From Prorocentrum cordatum (lineage: Eukaryota; Sar; Dinophyceae; Prorocentrales; Prorocentraceae): a DNA stretch of 64,000 nucleotides. The DNA lies in contig CAUYUJ010019907.1 of the NCBI GenBank assembly GCA_963575745.1, forward strand, positions 27,501 to 91,500, in the 5' to 3' direction. The first letter of the stretch is position 1. Every line of letters begins with the position of its first letter. This document shows, piece by piece, positions 9,309-19,845 of this stretch. The translations under genes were made by a program, and so were the position numbers. A model generated the notes under the pieces. That model was not told where the DNA came from, ran no database searches, and saw nothing but the letters and a program-made list of their open reading frames with translations.

Positions 9309-12300
9309 ATGCGGGGGGGTATACTTGTGGAGTGTCATCAGTTTTGCACTAGTCATGCTCGCCATTCTCCGACTTCGGCGGGCTCAGGCACAGCGCAGAG
9401 TACCATTATGGGCGAGACAAATTCTTGTCATGATCGCCCCCGACCTGCGCACGGCCTTCAACGATTGGGACCATCCGCTTCTCCTTCAATCTTCGAGCGC
9501 TTTCTAGGACCACCTCGCGGAGAGACCCGTGCTGTGGTGCATGTGCTTGGCAGTCATGGTGGAGTGTACATTGGCAAGGCAGCGCTACGTGAGTCAGCCC
9601 TACCAGGGCTACTTGGCAGAGTGGCTGAACATGTACGGGCAGTACGTCATCCGAGAATCGGCCCAGGGCGGCGACCCCGCTACCGTGTCCTCAGGCGTAG
9701 CCTTGGATCCTTGTTCTTCCTACCCGTGCTGCTACTACGGACCGAGAGGGCGAGCTTTCATGTTGAGGCACTGGCCATCAGACGCTTCAACCCGAAGTGC
9801 AACCAGTGCGACGCCATGGAGTCCGAGGCAGTCAGCAGGCGGCGGGGAGCTGGGCAGCTCCACGCGATGGTGAAGACTCGCAGCGCCCGCCGCCGCCGTC
9901 CCCCGTCGTGGAGGCGCGGGCCGCGCGCGACCACCAGCGCCCCCGCGTGGACGGCCACAGTCCTCTCAGCAGCTGCAGAGCATGCACCCCGAGCAGAGGG
10001 ACCTGATCTTGAGGCTCTATACCCTGGGGCGCTGGCGGAGGCAGCGCCACTTGGGACGTTGCACCGACTCCAGATCGAAGAGCACTACCACCTGACAGGG
10101 GAGATGGGGCCACTGTGGATATTCGAAGGCCGCAGGCTTGGGCTTCTACTCGCCTGCCTCGCGGCCAAGTGGGGAGATCTACCAGTATTCACGCTCAGGA
10201 GCCGCTTAGAAGTAAGTGCCCACTTGTACCTTGCAGCGTCGCAGGCGCAGTTCTTCCTTCGGTCATTCCATCGTCAGCGCATGGCCATGCATCACATCGA
10301 CCTACACCTTCGTCGTCTACGACTCCCCCGAGCCAGGTGCCCACCCATTCAGCTTCCTGCCGTCTTTCAGGAGGCTGAGTACCGTCGTTGGCTTAGCTCC
10401 GCTATCGCGGCCATGGCAAGATCAATGAAGTTCGCCCCGACACGAGAGGTTTATCTCGGACCACCGAGGGCAACCTACGCAAAAGCCCCATGTTGGAAGG
10501 ACCACGTGTCTGCCAGCCGTTTCTGTGCTGACTTCTCGTCGCAGGCGCTGCCGCGCCCGCCAAACGGGCCGCCGTCGGCCCCATGGCGCCTTCGGCGCCT
10601 AGAGGGGCCCTGGCGCCTGCCTGCGTGGCCACGCCCTCGGCGCGCGCCGCGGGAGGCGCGTGCAGCGCTCAGTTCGTGGGCGGCCAAGGCACGCATACCC
10701 TACCGTGTCCTTCGACGAGGCTTTCGGCATCTCGACATGTGGCTGTCAAATCGCAGGATCGCGCCGCCAGAGGCACCCCCAGCTTGGCGAGAGGTGGAGG
10801 CAGGCCTGGCCAACAGCCTTGAGGAGGCCAACGAGTGTGTGATCATCGCGGACGACAAGGAGTGCGACAAGGTGTGGGCGTGTGACGGCTGCGACATGAT
10901 GCGCTACCTCCGCCAGCTGGCGATGGCCGGCCCCGACTGGACATTGAGGCTAGACATCTCCCCGAGGGACGCGGCAGTCTGGATGTGGGGCCGAGCTGTG
11001 GCCGCACTGCCACCGTGGCTGTGCACGCCACGTTTCCTGCCTCCGCTGTCGGCCGACACGAAGCCGCCCTACGTTTTCCCCACGGTCAAAGGAACATGTT
11101 TCTCACCCCAGGGAGAGCGTACGTGTCGCAAGCCTTTCCACAGCTGCCTTCGTCGTGTCATCAACTGTTCCCAGGCGCCAGGGTCGTGCGGTTTCCAGAT
11201 CATTGGTCTGGCGGTTCGAAATATCCTGTCGCGGAGCGGGCTCAGTTCAGAGGTCTTTAACACCAATGATGCAGCAGGCGAGATCCGTCGTCTTCGTTGC
11301 TCTCTCCCTTCAGCGCTAGCATCACATTGTGCCCATTGTTCGCAGCCCATCTCGGATATCAGCGTCGCGGTCGCCGATGCGGGCCAGGCTTTTGAGCAGC
11401 GCAGTGCGTCCGCAGTATCGAGGGCGTGGACCGATATTGCGTCAGAGGCAGTGCGTCGGCTCGGTGCTGATGCGACTCTTGTTAAGCAGTCTCGCATACC
11501 TCGGACCAGGCCCTGGTTAGGCTCAACCCCACCTGGATGGTTTAAGATCTCGGTGGTTGACGTCCACAAGGCATTGGTCTCGTTCTCCTGGATCTCCCTG
11601 GCCCCCCTGGGTGGCGTCATGTATGAGATGAAGGGACTCCCCATAGGCGGGGTGCTTTCAGGAGTGGCCCTCTCCGTGCTCATGTGCTGGTTCGAGTTCC
11701 AGGCTCAACATGATGAGGCTCGGCTGGGCACTGCAGGCTTTCGACGGCTTCCTGGACACACTACGGCCCCAGTTGGCCAACGTCGCTACGTGGATGACAT
11801 AATCGGTATGAGCACGCACTACTGCCGCACGTGCACGTATGCATACCTTCGAGAAGTATATCCCATACGCCTCAGCCCTGCATCAACTATCGAGGGCAAC
11901 GCGGAGCCGTGCATTTGGGTGGATTTGGAGATTCGAGCCGTGGGTCCCGAGGTCGTCATACCCCCCAAGAACCTCAATCGGCCCTGGCTGTCAGGGGATG
12001 TTGATGCCCGTCCGCGCGCTAACATTATCGAGTGGCCAGGCCGACCCCCCCGAAAGTTTGCGATGGTCGTCTCACTGTTCACTGGCAGGTTCGCGAGGGC
12101 CCAATATCTTCAGCTGAGCATCGGTATCACGACAGGGTGGGTCCTTGAGTTGGCCCTCGAATTGTTTCTACTGGGGTGTCCCATCGACGTCATCACTGCC
12201 CCTGCCCATTCTGCCCCGTGGAGTGTTTCTGCTCAAAGAGTCCGAGCAGTCTTGCGAGTTTGGCGGCAACACCTTCGGCTTTCTTCCTCTCCACCCTCCT

Positions 12301-13076
12301 GCGCCATGGGCAAGGGCTACAACACCCGCTGGGGCACGGAGCAGTGGACAGGCAGTCGGGGCTACGACAGGGGCAGTGACCGGGACCGCGACCGAGACCG
12401 TGACCGAGACCGCCGGGATCGACGCGACTATCGGGATGACCGCCGCGATGGGGACCGTGATCGACGCGATCGGCGCGACCGCAGGGATTCCAGCTCGGAC
12501 CGTGACCGCGATCGGGACCGTGACCGAGACCGTCGGAGCAACAGCAGGGACAAGTCCCACCGGGCGAGGAGCTCAGCCAGCCACCACGACAAGCAGGAGG
12601 TCGAGACCCTACGCAAGCAGCTGGAGTCCAAGGATAAAGAGCACGCTGCCTTCCTCCATGACAAGGCGTGCCGTGAGAGGGAGCTCGAGCTCCGCAAGCA
12701 GGGCGAGCATGTTGCAGCTGCGCACAAATCGTCGTTCACAAGCCAGACGGAGGAGCTTCGCAAAGCACTTGCACCAGACAGCTGCCCTCCTACTCCACGG
12801 GCCCGCTCGTCATCGCCAGGGGATGTGTCCAAGCCTCTCTCGCGCTCGGAGCTGGGGTGGATCCAGACCGCGGTGGGAGCGAAGACGAAGCTCCCAGCCA
12901 AGGGCAACCGTGAGGAGATATGTACCCTGCTGGCGAAGTCCTTGGCCAGCGACAAGCACGCGACGGGGGCGGCCAACAAAATCACCCTCTCGCACGCGCC
13001 CCGCAAGCAGCTCCCACGCAACCACAAGGACAAGGCCTCGCTCCTCATGGAGATAGTTCTTGGGAAGCTTGGCTGA
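9309..13076 (+). CDS. PLE polyprotein: GIY-YIG endonuclease, reverse transcriptase, RD-repeat tail
   Basis: From ATG 9309 this is 1255 residues; the frame is open from 9276, so the start is uncertain. GIY-YIG nuclease, about residues 76-169: VHVL strand, GGVYIGKA (Y87-I88-G89), GRVAEH with Arg104, catalytic-type Glu153 in VEALAI, then NPKCNQC with a CxxC. Reverse transcriptase, about 600-950: VADAGQAFE with Asp690, YEMKGLPIGGVLSG from about 772, and RYVDDIIGM with YVDD at 827-830. Both RT motifs match the PLE pattern. From about 1025 a long Arg-Asp/Arg-Ser repeat region (to about 1080) is followed by a coiled-coil-like Lys/Glu segment and a basic C-terminus. The nuclease would nick the target and the RT prime from it. 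The frame is intact, so this copy may be recent. The RD tail could be a fused host splicing-factor-like region or a nucleic-acid-binding module. Confidence 0.75.
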   Translation: MRGGILVECHQFCTSHARHSPTSAGSGTAQSTIMGETNSCHDRPRPAHGLQRLGPSASPSIFERFLGPPRGETRAVVHVLGSHGGVYIGKAALRESALPGLLGRVAEHVRAVRHPRIGPGRRPRYRVLRRSLGSLFFLPVLLLRTERASFHVEALAIRRFNPKCNQCDAMESEAVSRRRGAGQLHAMVKTRSARRRRPPSWRRGPRATTSAPAWTATVLSAAAEHAPRAEGPDLEALYPGALAEAAPLGTLHRLQIEEHYHLTGEMGPLWIFEGRRLGLLLACLAAKWGDLPVFTLRSRLEVSAHLYLAASQAQFFLRSFHRQRMAMHHIDLHLRRLRLPRARCPPIQLPAVFQEAEYRRWLSSAIAAMARSMKFAPTREVYLGPPRATYAKAPCWKDHVSASRFCADFSSQALPRPPNGPPSAPWRLRRLEGPWRLPAWPRPRRAPREARAALSSWAAKARIPYRVLRRGFRHLDMWLSNRRIAPPEAPPAWREVEAGLANSLEEANECVIIADDKECDKVWACDGCDMMRYLRQLAMAGPDWTLRLDISPRDAAVWMWGRAVAALPPWLCTPRFLPPLSADTKPPYVFPTVKGTCFSPQGERTCRKPFHSCLRRVINCSQAPGSCGFQIIGLAVRNILSRSGLSSEVFNTNDAAGEIRRLRCSLPSALASHCAHCSQPISDISVAVADAGQAFEQRSASAVSRAWTDIASEAVRRLGADATLVKQSRIPRTRPWLGSTPPGWFKISVVDVHKALVSFSWISLAPLGGVMYEMKGLPIGGVLSGVALSVLMCWFEFQAQHDEARLGTAGFRRLPGHTTAPVGQRRYVDDIIGMSTHYCRTCTYAYLREVYPIRLSPASTIEGNAEPCIWVDLEIRAVGPEVVIPPKNLNRPWLSGDVDARPRANIIEWPGRPPRKFAMVVSLFTGRFARAQYLQLSIGITTGWVLELALELFLLGCPIDVITAPAHSAPWSVSAQRVRAVLRVWRQHLRLSSSPPSCAMGKGYNTRWGTEQWTGSRGYDRGSDRDRDRDRDRDRRDRRDYRDDRRDGDRDRRDRRDRRDSSSDRDRDRDRDRDRRSNSRDKSHRARSSASHHDKQEVETLRKQLESKDKEHAAFLHDKACRERELELRKQGEHVAAAHKSSFTSQTEELRKALAPDSCPPTPRARSSSPGDVSKPLSRSELGWIQTAVGAKTKLPAKGNREEICTLLAKSLASDKHATGAANKITLSHAPRKQLPRNHKDKASLLMEIVLGKLG

Positions 13077-13670
13077 GTGAAATCCCTCCTTGGAGCCCTG
13101 AGAAGCCTCAACCCCGGCCCAGAGTTAGAGTTACAGCAGGAGCCAAGTGTCCATAGGTGTGTTCTCTCGTTTGCCTTCGGAGTTTTGGTAGGCCTCTTTC
13201 TGTTTATTGTTCTCCCAGCTGGAGGTGTCCGCTACCTAGAGGTTATCAGGTCCTACTGGGTACTGAACTGGCCCCATGCCCGTGAAGCATCAGGCAGTCA
13301 GATGATTTTGAATGCGCGCGAGTTGTCCTTTACGGTTTTCAGTTCGGGGGGACAGTGCCCTGGTCCAGAGTGCCGTTTCAGGAGCCATGGGGATGGCTCT
13401 CAGTAGTGCCATTAGATATGCAGGTGGAGCCCCAGGGTCCACGGCCACATCAATCGCCGCTCCCTACCGTACCCCTCGGAGGACCCACCGCCGTGAAGTG
13501 CTGGATGTTGGATGACCCCAGGTGCTGATAGGTGGGACCTCATTCGGGGCACTCTTTCCCTCTCCCTCCCTTCGTCTCCTATCGATCGCATACGCCTCAC
13601 CTCCTTCCTCCTCCCCCCCCCTCCACCATAGAGCCTTTTCTTCTTGGCAGATCAAGGTGGTTAAGTGACC

Positions 13671-13967
13671 CAGCCAGTATGCCAGGCAGGTTGCGCCCCT
13701 GGTGGCGAACCCTGGGCTTGACCAGCCAGATCCTTCAGCTGTCCTGTGAGATCCAGCCAGTAGACCACGCAGGCTGTTCACCTGGTGGTGAAACCTGGGC
13801 CGCGCCAGACGGCTGACGCGATTTGTCCGCCCGCCTATGGTCTTTCTTTCTTGCCCCTCCTCGTCATGTCATACCTCCCCCATATCCAACCGTCCTTGAA
13901 TGGTCTCATGACCCAGCATGTGACTACGCAGGCTGTTCCCCTGGTGGTGACACCTGGACCAGGCCAG
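13671..13967 (+). repeat. Three hairpin-bearing repeats in the PLE 3' region
   Basis: Related units at 13671-13728, 13753-13808 and 13914-13967 share a CAGCC start, GCAGG(C/T)TG and CCTGGTGG. Each can form a short hairpin, at 13690-13710, 13776-13794 and 13935-13953. In the first two units the stem changes from CGCC/GGCG to CACC/GGTG, a compensatory change. The location just before the right terminal repeat suggests an RNA structure in the element's 3' UTR. Confidence 0.5.
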
Positions 13968-14032
13968 GCTTCCCCGCTGTCGCCCGCGGGCTTTTAATCC
14001 TGATGAGGAGGGACTCTCTCTCTCTCTCTCTC

Positions 14033-14207
14033 CCGCCCACACATGTTCATCCATTACCCCTCCCTCATCCCTCTTTGTGCTCCCATGTTCTGCATTGCTG
14101 CCATTTCGTGCTCGAGCGATTTCAGGGACCGTGCTTGCCCACGCGACGCTCACAGCAAGGACGGCGGTCGCCGCCATAGCCTGGAACGAACATCATCGCA
14201 GACAGTG
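14033..14207 (+). repeat. Right 175-bp pseudo-LTR-like repeat
   Basis: Second copy of 8311-8485. Preceded by about 20 bp of CT and followed directly by CT/AT microsatellite, so its 3' edge falls exactly at GACAGTG in both copies. Confidence 0.8.
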
Positions 14208-14420
<213 letters not shown>

Positions 14421-14639
14421 GTGCAATTTAGGGTCCTGCTGGTTAGCTGTAGTTTTGGACGGCGCGCGGCCCTTCCGCTTGCGCTCGCGATTAAAAAGTC
14501 CCCCCAGCCCACCCAGAAAGGATGTCCAAGAGAGCTGACGGGACAAGGGATGAAGAGAGGCGCATAGTGAAACAGCGTGGGCAACAATGGTGAAATGGGA
14601 GATCTCTGGTAGCGAATGGCGCGGGCGCTACTGTCGATG

Positions 14640-14935
14640 CTGTTGTTGTTGCTGGTACTGTTGGTGGTGGTGGTGGTGCTGTTCCGACTCCCTCCCCTCT
14701 TTCCGCCGCCGCTGCCGCCGTCGTCATCGTCGTTTTCGCATTCGTCGTCGTCGATTCTGTCGTCGCTGCTTTCGCCGCGAGAGGGGGCGGAGGAGGAGGA
14801 GGAGGAAGTGGACGAGGAGGAGGAAGAAGAGGAGGAGGAGAAGGAGGAGGAGGAGGAGGAGGCGGAAGAGGATGCGGGGAGGGAGAGGAGAGGAAAGGAG
14901 GAGGGGGACTAAGCTGAAAAAATAGAGGGGCAAGG
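14640..14935. repeat. Compound trinucleotide microsatellite (GTT/TGG, CCG/TCG, then GGA)
   Basis: Successive short runs of TGT/TGG, CCG and TCG give way to GGA from about 14790. Frames are open on both strands because of the trinucleotide period. Confidence 0.8.
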
Positions 14936-14989
14936 AGGAGGAGAAGAGGGAGGAGGAGAAGGACGAGGAGGATTAAAGAACATGACGAA

Positions 14990-16345
14990 CCCAAGAACCT
15001 CCTATGGTGTCTACTGGGAGCTGTTTTGGAGGACTCCTGGAGGGTGTGGGGGGGGGGCGTCTTGGGTGCCTCGGGAGTCCTCTTGAAGCCTCTTGGGGGG
15101 CCTTTTTTTGAGGCCTCTTGGGAGCCTTGTGGAGGCCTCTTGGGGCCTTCTGGGCGCCTCTTGGGGCCCTATGGGGACCTTCCCGGGAGCTTGAGGGGCG
15201 CTTGAGGCCTTTTTTGAGGAGATCGATCAAAGAAAGGGGGGTATTTCATTACCGTTGCCCTCCCAGAACGCCAAACATCGCCTCCTGAACCCCTTTTGGG
15301 GCGCTCTTGTAGCTGGGCGCTCTTGGGGCCGTTTTGGGCCTCCCTGGAGCCCCTTTTGGGGCCGCATTGCGCCATCTTGGAGCCATATTGAGGCTTCGGA
15401 TGGTCGTCGGAGGCAAAGATACTTGGTTATTCTTTGGTGTTTGAAGGATTCTGGATTCTTGGAAGCCCCATTGGGAGTCTCGGAGGCCTTTTGGAGCCGT
15501 CTTGGAGCGTTCGTGGGGCCTCTTGGAGCATTTTGAGAGCCATTTTGACGCATCTCGCGCTATCTTGAGCCATCTTGGAGGTCATCTTGGCCTCTCCGAG
15601 GCCCTCTTCGAGCCATTTTGGGCAATCTCAGACGCTCCAACCCCTCGCGACCACCCCCGTCCAGGTCCAGGGGAGGGGGTATGGGGGAGGGGTCAAGACT
15701 CCCCCCCCGCCCGCAAGTCGTCTCGCTCTACCCCACCCGCCCTCCCAACACATACGTAGCACCCGAGTCTGACCAGAGCCTTTGCATATTCAGCAGTCGT
15801 CGTTGGATGGGCAGTTACTGGGGACCAATCCGCCGCCGCCGCCGCCGCCGCCGCCACCTGCGCCGCCGCCGCCGCCACGCCGCCCGCCGCCGCCGTCGCC
15901 GCCGCCGCCCCCGCTGCCAAATCGCCGCCGCCGCAGCCACTGCCGCCGCAGCCGCTGCCGCCACCGCCACCGCCGCCGCCGCCGCCACCGCCGCCGCCGC
16001 CGCAGCCACCGCCGCCGCCGCCGCCGCCCCCGCCGCCGCCCCCGCCGCCGCCGCCGCCGCCGCCGCCGCCAAGTGTACTCTGCATTGTTTTGTTGACAGG
16101 GATGGTGGGGGGAGGCCGCATCGGGTTGGCTGCGCATGCTCCGAATTTGGAAGCAAAGTGTGTTTCGTATGGTTTTTACCAGGGATGGTGGGGGGTGCCC
16201 TCATGGTTCCTGGTTGGCTACCAATCGCCTGGGGGAGGAGGGGTGCTAACAGGGAACAGTGATAAACCCTTCCCCGAAGGGGAAAAAGAGGCTTGGAAAA
16301 GGAAACTCCTTAAACCACCTACGCCCAGAGGGCTGGTGGGATTAC
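14990..16345. repeat. Composite dispersed repeat interrupted by a CCG microsatellite
   Basis: 14990-15640 is the CTTGG/GGCCTC-rich repeat. 15655-15700 (CCAGGTCCAGGGGAGGG) and 16258-16345 (TTCCCCGAAGGGG through GGCTGGTGGGATTA) together match 41640-41757, where the two parts are contiguous. The CCG microsatellite and about 180 bp after it therefore look like an insertion or expansion in this copy. Confidence 0.55.
15829..16072. repeat. CCG trinucleotide microsatellite
   Basis: Long CCG run with CCA/CTG variants. It is open in all frames on both strands (poly-Ala/Pro/Arg on plus, poly-Gly/Ala on minus). Confidence 0.9.
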
Positions 16346-16816
16346 ATCAGAGGTGCACGCTCGAACGCGGAACTTACAGTGTCCATAGCCCAAGAGCCGT
16401 GGCCATTCAATGGAAAGCTGACGATCACCTATTCAGCGCTCGACTCCATCGTTGCCAGGGCGAGTGCCCCCCAAGCGCGTCACGATGGATGGGCGTTGCG
16501 TCATGGGGCGACGAGAATTGCGAGGGGCAGCGAGGGCTGCAGAAAAGAGCCCCAGTAAGGGGCCCTCTAGGGTCCAAGAGGGGGCGTTTTTCTTCCCCCG
16601 CATGTGTCGCCCCCCCCTCATTCAGCGACGCCCAACTTGTTCGCCCAGGAAAATATCGGGTATAGCCGGGACCCCAGGTAAGGGGACCCGGTTAGTGGTA
16701 GGGCCCCGGAGCCCTTAATTTGGAGTGAATCATTAAACCAGGTTTGCCACAATTGGTGTTTTTTCCCCAACCATCCTGTGGTGTTGGGTCCTCGTTTTGA
16801 AGAGACGGTCCCCGCG

Positions 16817-16912
16817 TTCCTCCTCCTTTTCCTCCTCCTCCTCCTCCTCCTCCTCCTCCTCCTCCTCCTCCTCCTCCTCCTCTCCTCCTCCTCCTCCTCC
16901 TCCTCGCCCTCC
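16817..16912. repeat. CCT trinucleotide microsatellite
   Basis: Uniform CCT run immediately before the 90-bp minisatellite. Confidence 0.9.
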
Positions 16913-16916
16913 CCCC

Positions 16917-18515
16917 TCCAGGGTTCGCATGCCTCCCCACCACCAATTTCGGCACACCCCTCACACGTTTCGTGGCCCCATAGGGAACTCCACCGAAGGC
17001 CCCAGTGGCAGGGTTCGCATGCCTCCCCACCACCCATTTCGGCACACCCCTCACACGTTTCGTGGCCCCATAGGGAGCTCCACCGAAGGCCCCAGTGGCT
17101 GCGTTCGCATGCCTCCCCACCACCATTTCGGCACCCCTCACACGTTTCGTGGCCCCATAGGGAGCTCCACCGAAGGCCCCAGTGGCAGGGTTCGCATGCC
17201 TCCCCACCACCCATTTCGGCACACCCCTCACACGTTTCGTGGCCCCATAGGGAGCTCCACCGAAAGGCAGGCGTGGCCCCATAGGGAGCTCCACCGAAGG
17301 CCCCAGTGGCAGGGTTCGCATGCCTCCCCACCACCCATTTCGGCACACCCCTCACACGTTTCGTGGCCCCATAGGGAGCTCCACCGAAGGCCCCAGTGGC
17401 TGCGTTCGCATGCCTCCCCACCACCCATTTCGGCACACCCCTCACACGTTTCGTGGCCCCATAGGGAGCTCCACCGAAGGCCCCAGTGGCAGGGTTCGCA
17501 TGCCTCCCCACCACCCATTTCGGCACACCCCTCACACGTTTCGTGGCCCCATAGGGAGCTCCACCGAAGGCCCCAGTGGCTGCGTTCGCAGCCGGTACCT
17601 GGCCTGCACCACCCATTCACACGTTTCGTGCCCCATAGCCACCCCAGTGGCATGCCTCCCCACGGCACACCCCTCACACGTTTCGTGGCCCCATAGGGAG
17701 CTCCACCGAAGGCCCCAGTGGCAGGGTTCGCATGCCTCCCCACCACCCATTTCGGCACACCCCTCACACGTTTCGTGGCCCCATAGGGAGCTCCACCGAA
17801 GGCCCCAGTGGCAGGGTTCGCATGCCTCCCCACCACCCATTTCGGCACACCCCTCACACGTTTCGTGGCCCCATAGGGAGCTCCACCGAAGGCCCCAGTG
17901 GCTGGTTCGCATGCCTCCCGCACCCATTTCGGCACACCCCTCACACGTTTCGTGGCCCCATAGGGAGCTCCACCGAAGGCCCCAGTGGCAGGGTTCGCAT
18001 GCTTCCCCACCACCCATTTCGGCACACCCCTCACACGTTTCGTGGCCCCATAGGGAGCTCCACCGAAGGCCCTAGCGGCCTGGTTCGTATGCCTCCCCAA
18101 CACCCATTTCGGCACATCCCTCACGTTTCGTGGCCACATGGGGATTTCCACTGAAGGCCCCAGTGACTGGGTTCGCATGCGCCCCCACACCCATTTCGGC
18201 ACACCCCTCACACGTTTCGTGGCACCATAGGGAGCTCCACCGAAGGCCCCAGTGGCTGCGTTTGCATGCCGCCCCCACACCAGTTTCGGCACACCCCTCA
18301 CACGTTTCGTGGCCCCACAGGGAGCTCCACCAAAGGCCCCAGTGGCTGCGTTCGCATGCCGCCCCCACACCAACTTCGGTGCACCCCTCACACGTTTCGT
18401 GGCCCCATAAGGAGCTCCACCGAAGGCCCCAGTGGCTGCGTTCGCATGCCGCCCCCACACCCATTTCGGCACACCCCTCACACGTTTCGTGGCCCCATAG
18501 GGAGATCCACCGAAG
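16917..18515. repeat. Minisatellite, 90-bp unit, about 17-18 copies
   Basis: Successive GGTTCGCATGCC starts at 16922, 17012, 17102 and onward give a 90-bp period. Most units share CACACGTTTCGTGGCCCCAT and GGGAGCTCCACCGAAGG. Truncated units occur near 17265-17290 and 17590-17660, and the last third is more diverged, with a CCGCCCCCACAC variant. Because 90 is divisible by three, several frames stay open on both strands for hundreds of codons as 30-residue repeats; this alone does not support a protein. Confidence 0.9.
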
Positions 18516-19740
18516 ACGGTACTCACACCAGCATTACTCACAACTGCATATGGTTGGGTCCTTCGCCAGGCTAATTTTTTCGGGTGACGGCACTTCCGGT
18601 GAGTGGAACGGGGCGGCGGGGGCGGCCCCCAGTATTTATCAGTAAACCAAGTCCCTCTAAACCTAGTTTTGCCAACGCCGTCGCCGCCTCCTCCTCCTCC
18701 TCCTTCCCGTCCTTCTCCGACGACGACGACGACGACGACGACGACGCCCGAATTGTTCGCACATGAAAATAGCCCCCCTGGCTCCCAGATGAGCTCGCTC
18801 GCCTCGACGCCGCCCGGCGCACCGAGCTCGAGGCCGTGCGCGCGCGCACGGAGCGGCTGGAGGAGGAGCAGCCCCGGCGGGCGGTCGCGATGCCGAGCGG
18901 CTGCCGCGGCGGCCCTCCGAGCTGCTGCCGCCGCCCTCCTCGGCTAGCTTTATATCGGGGCGGTCCCTCCACGGGAGGAATATTCAAAAATGATAGAAAA
19001 TAGTCTGGGGACGATTTTGATACGATTTTTGAATATTTGGTGGGGTATCTGTTATTTGTCATCCAAAATCCGCCTGTAGGGGTACATGCCCGACCTAAGG
19101 CTAGCTGCAGATTACAGACTTGGCCCACCATCGCGGGGTGCCAGCCGTGCTCAGGAAGCCCAGGCTGCGATAGGGACTGCCTCCACCCCAGAACGACGCA
19201 AACCCTCCCAAAGCCCTCCGAAGAGCCTCCCCGAACCCTTCCCGCAGGGTCTTCGGAGGGTTTCGCGAGGGCGTCGGCCGTCTCGGAAGGAGGCCAGTCT
19301 CAAGCGAACCCTAGACCTTCTGAAGCTATACGCTGGATCCGTGGTATACGCCGTCCTGGCAGAGCCAGGAGGGCGCAGGCACCGATCTTGGGATCAGGGT
19401 GGGTCTGGTCAAGATCGGTGCGGTTGTGCAGAGATGGCCCTCCTGCACCAGGGTCCTCCTCCTCGTCCTCGACCGAGAGAAAGAGAGAGATATAAAAAAA
19501 TGTGTGAGAGAGAGAGAACGGGCCGCGTCTGAGGGAGAAGCGGTTTCGGGGGGCCTTCGCCAGTTGGCGAAAAGGTGGGCGCACGGCCTGTAGATGTCAC
19601 CCCTTGGCGTTTCGAGTTCCCCCAAATCGTGGAGCAGGAAAACGTCAACCGAGCAAGAAATCTTTGAAAGAAAATGTGCTGTTTATCTCTGGGGTTCGGG
19701 CTGGGGAAGATGAGCAGCAGAAGCAGCAGGGGCCAGAAGC
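18516..19740. other. No supported gene; short dispersed-repeat traces
   Basis: 18585-18660 resembles 20475-20550 (AACGGGGCGG followed by TAAACCA(A/G)GTCC). Trinucleotide runs lie at 18684-18745. 19190-19280 has alternating CCCTCCGAAG/CTTCGGAGGG words that can pair. No recognisable coding content. Confidence 0.3.
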
Positions 19741-19741
19741 A

Positions 19742-19845
19742 GGAGGAGGAGGAGGAGCAGACAGAGTAGTCCGAGGATGGGGAGGAGGATGGGGAGGAGG
19801 AGGAGGAGGAGGAGGAGGAGGAAGAAGAAGAAGAAGAAGAGACGA
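19742..19845. repeat. GGA/GAA microsatellite
   Basis: GGA then GAA repeats; open frames here are compositional. Confidence 0.85.

Larger units (their letters stand above)
8311..14207 (+). mobile_element. Penelope-like retroelement (PLE) with N-terminal GIY-YIG
   Basis: Bounded by near-identical 175-bp direct repeats at 8311-8485 and 14033-14207; I count five mismatches. It contains a small upstream frame (8670-9050) and a large frame with GIY-YIG nuclease and RT motifs. PLEs characteristically carry terminal pseudo-LTRs created by partial tandem insertion, which fits the repeats. CT microsatellite flanks both ends. The nuclease lying before the RT places it with the domain-permuted PLE type rather than the classical one with a C-terminal nuclease. 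No hammerhead ribozyme core was found in the repeats. Confidence 0.75.

Noticed and set aside
13996-14015. Hammerhead ribozyme core (CTGATGAGG) near the right PLE repeat
   Set aside because: The first conserved box is present, but no GAAA box or closing stem could be placed in the following CT-rich sequence, and it is absent from the 175-bp repeats.
16618-18541. Long repeat-protein reading frames on both strands
   Set aside because: Unit length of 90 bp keeps frames open by arithmetic; several frames on both strands are equally long and no start context or domain supports one.
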